From NCBI RefSeq assembly GCF_014653785.1, contig NZ_BNAS01000004.1, positions 76,118 through 140,117 on the forward strand: 64,000 bases of DNA, in the 5' to 3' direction. Position 1 is the stretch's first letter. Each line of letters opens with the position of its first letter. This stretch comes from Promicromonospora soli (GTDB taxonomy: Bacteria; Actinomycetota; Actinomycetes; Actinomycetales; Cellulomonadaceae). Below are positions 63,001 to 64,000 of this stretch, piece by piece. The position numbers and the translations under genes were made by a program. A model generated the notes under the pieces. The model was not told where the DNA came from. It searched no databases and saw only the letters and a list, made by a program, of their open reading frames with translations.

Positions 63001-64000
63001 TGCTCGCCGAGCTGCTCGGGGAGCAGGGCTCGGCCGACCTGGCGGACCTCCTGGACCCGGGCGCCGTGGAGCGCACGGAGGCCGAGCTGGCCGGGCTCGC
63101 GCCCGACCGGCAGGCGCGGGACGCCGAGGGCCTGTGGGACCTGCTCCGGCGCACGGGCCCGCATCCGCTCGACGCCCTGGAGGCGCGCACCCGCGAGGAG
63201 GCCCGGCACGCCGTGGCCCACTGGCTCGACGGTCTGGAGGCGGCCCGTCGGGTCATCCGCGTCCGGTTCGCCGGCGCGGAGCAGTGGGCAGTCGCGGAGG
63301 ACGCCGGGCGCCTGCGTGACGCGCTCGGCGTGGCGCTACCCGTGGGCATCCCCGAGACGTTCACCGAGCTCGTACCGGACCCGCTCGGCGACCTCCTGCG
63401 TCGCCACGCCCGCACGCACGGGCCGTTCGGCGCGTCGGCGGCAGCCCAGCGGTTCGGGCTCGGCGTCGCGATCGTCGCCCACGGGCTGGCCCGGCTCGAG
63501 GCAGACGGCGCCCTCGCGCGCGGGCGGCTCCGGCCCGGCGCGCTCGGCGGCACCGGAGACGAATGGTGTGACCCCGGGGTGCTGCGCCTGCTCCGGCGAC
63601 GTTCGCTGGCGGCCCTGCGGGCCGAGGTGGAGCCCGTGGAGCAGGAGGCCCTCGGCGCCTTCCTGCCCCGCTGGCAGAACGTCTCCACGGGACTGCTGCG
63701 CGGCCCGGACGGGCTGGTGCAGGCGATCGAGCAGCTCGCGGGCGCGGCGGTCCCGGCGTCGGCCCTGGAGACCCTCGTGCTGCCCGCCCGGGTGACCGAC
63801 TACTCCCCCGCCCTGCTCGACGAGCTGACGGTCGCGGGCGAGGTGCTGTGGTCCGGGCACTCCCGCCTGCCCGGTTCGGGCGGCGGCGACGGGCTGGTGT
63901 CGCTCCACCTGGCCGACGGCGTCCCGCTCACCCTCCCCCCGCTCGAACCCGTCGAGGAGGAGAGCCCGCTCGACTCCGCGCTCCACCGTGCAGTGCTGGA
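60048..64000 (+). CDS. lhr: Lhr-type large ATP-dependent helicase (3' end outside window)
   Basis: Lhr is a large superfamily 2 helicase implicated in DNA repair in mycobacteria. One frame stays open from ATG 60048 to the window end, giving 1317 codons of the roughly 1500-1600 expected. Visible motifs are Walker A VVAPTGSGKTLAAFLWSID, motif Ia YVSPLKALAADVQRNL, motif II VVLDEIHAV, motif III LSATVRPVE, motif IV-V ATSSLELGIDMGAVDLV and motif VI GLQRIGRAGHQVG. The Lhr winged-helix and core regions follow (for example FPDFPIVLEAARECLQDD). The gene is divergent from DUF3046, a conserved actinobacterial arrangement. Confidence 0.94.
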   Translation, partial: MPTPDGSLSRFGPATRTWFTGAFAQPTAAQAGAWDAVARDQHALVVAPTGSGKTLAAFLWSIDRIMSAPPPKERASRCRVLYVSPLKALAADVQRNLRSPLTGIRQAAARDGIEVPDVTVGMRTGDTPANERRSFATRPPDILVTTPESLYLILTSSARAGLAGVETVVLDEIHAVAGTKRGAHLALSLERLDALLDRPAQRIGLSATVRPVEAVARFLGGGRNGASAREVAVVQPPSHKEWAIDVVVPVPDLADLDSAPTPDLSDADSSAPDGQEIDLSGEATRPLRRASVWPHVEERVVDLVADHTSTIVFTNNRRGAERLTARMNEVWAQRQGLDIADPAGTWAALVPGQSGTAAGIPRPVPGERGMPEAVPGQGETVLARAHHGSMSRAERTRTETELKEGRLPAVVATSSLELGIDMGAVDLVVQVGAPPSVASGLQRIGRAGHQVGAVSKGVVFPLFRGDLVPATVIAQRMRTGAIEHMHVPTNPLDVLAQQVVAALAMDDWNEADLLALVRRAAPFAHLGDATWRAVLDMLAGRYPSEDFAELRARIIWDRATGMLHGRPGALRLAATSGGTIPDKGAYGVFLATETPDGGTTLTDSVTGSGGTNRNRGGKRVGELDEEMVYESRVGDTFTLGSSTWRIEEITTDRVLVTPAPGLPGRLPFWKGDAPGRPAELGRAVGAFVREADAALAADPSAGRKHLREAGLDDWAADNLAAYLTEQRLGTGRVPDDRTVVVERFRDELGDWRVVIHSPLGARVHAPWALVIAARLRARFGLDVAAMHSDDGIVLRLPDSSGGWEGDPWDVSAAPSADGFGSDGEPAHAQHTSGRVTLEDLLLDPDEVLGAVRDELGSSVMFAARFREAAARALLLPRRRPDKRQPLWQQRQRSAQLLEVASQFPDFPIVLEAARECLQDDFDVTALADLMREIAAGGVRVVEVTTPTPSPFAQSLLFGYTAQFLYDGDAPLAERRAAALSLDPELLAELLGEQGSADLADLLDPGAVERTEAELAGLAPDRQARDAEGLWDLLRRTGPHPLDALEARTREEARHAVAHWLDGLEAARRVIRVRFAGAEQWAVAEDAGRLRDALGVALPVGIPETFTELVPDPLGDLLRRHARTHGPFGASAAAQRFGLGVAIVAHGLARLEADGALARGRLRPGALGGTGDEWCDPGVLRLLRRRSLAALRAEVEPVEQEALGAFLPRWQNVSTGLLRGPDGLVQAIEQLAGAAVPASALETLVLPARVTDYSPALLDELTVAGEVLWSGHSRLPGSGGGDGLVSLHLADGVPLTLPPLEPVEEESPLDSALHRAVL

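Noticed and set aside
59943-63221. 1092-codon open frame on the minus strand
   Set aside because: Antisense to the lhr helicase, which carries all helicase motifs in one uninterrupted frame. No recognisable domain in the antisense product.
1-64000. tRNA, rRNA, CRISPR array, insertion sequence or prophage
   Set aside because: No cloverleaf, ribosomal sequence, regular spacer-repeat array, transposase or phage structural gene was seen on either strand.

Overview
The window is a contiguous, very GC-rich chromosomal segment of an actinobacterium. The dcw cluster order, a LysM gene divergent to lexA, recA-recX next to a DUF3046 gene and an lhr helicase, gluABCD, and SAV_6107, DUF3040 and DUF5302 families all point to Actinobacteria. 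The MurE substrate motif (DDPHDEDP rather than DNPR) and overall gene content suggest a Micrococcales lineage with lysine- or ornithine-type peptidoglycan (Promicromonosporaceae or Cellulomonadaceae-like); this taxonomic placement is inference. The density is typical: about 58 coding features, many joined by 4-bp ATGA or GTGA overlaps.

Region 1 (1-15.8 kb, minus strand) is the cell wall and division cluster mraZ-rsmH-ftsL-ftsI-(small genes)-murE-murF-mraY-murD-ftsW-murG-murC-ftsQ (cut by the window edge). It is headed by a three-repeat MraZ operator and is interrupted between ftsI and murE by about 1.2 kb of visibly lower GC carrying small orphan genes. Region 2 (16.1-20.8 kb, plus) is a MoxR ATPase, DUF58 and transglutaminase operon, closed by palindromes. 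Region 3 (21-24.7 kb) holds a DUF3040 gene, a damage-inducible-looking HEPN-dinB unit, a spermidine synthase-like gene and a cold shock gene. Region 4 (24.9-29.6 kb) has a PAC2 gene and a three-gene signalling cassette (receiver-phosphatase, histidine kinase, response regulator).

Region 5 (29.7-39.7 kb) is the most accessory part: helR (RNA polymerase recycling ATPase), serA flanked by two related hairpin elements, acdS (ACC deaminase) behind a collapsed GntR regulator gene, a TetR-controlled pair of SMR exporters, a membrane protein, and a lactonase-like hydrolase/MarR/SRPBCC operon behind an inverted-repeat operator. Region 6 (39.8-53.8 kb) is conserved core: nrdR, a LysM gene divergent to lexA, ldh, dinG, hflX, dapF, miaA, two YbjN-like genes and miaB. 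Region 7 (54-64 kb) is gluABCD, recX-recA, DUF3046 and the truncated lhr.

The clearest integrating theme is the SOS response. LexA, RecA and DNA polymerase IV are all encoded here, and each of their promoter regions has a TCGAAC-N4-GTTCGA-like box placed on or between the -35 and -10 elements. The HEPN gene in front of dinB and the LysM gene divergent to lexA fall under the same boxes. No rRNA, tRNA, CRISPR array, insertion sequence or prophage was seen.
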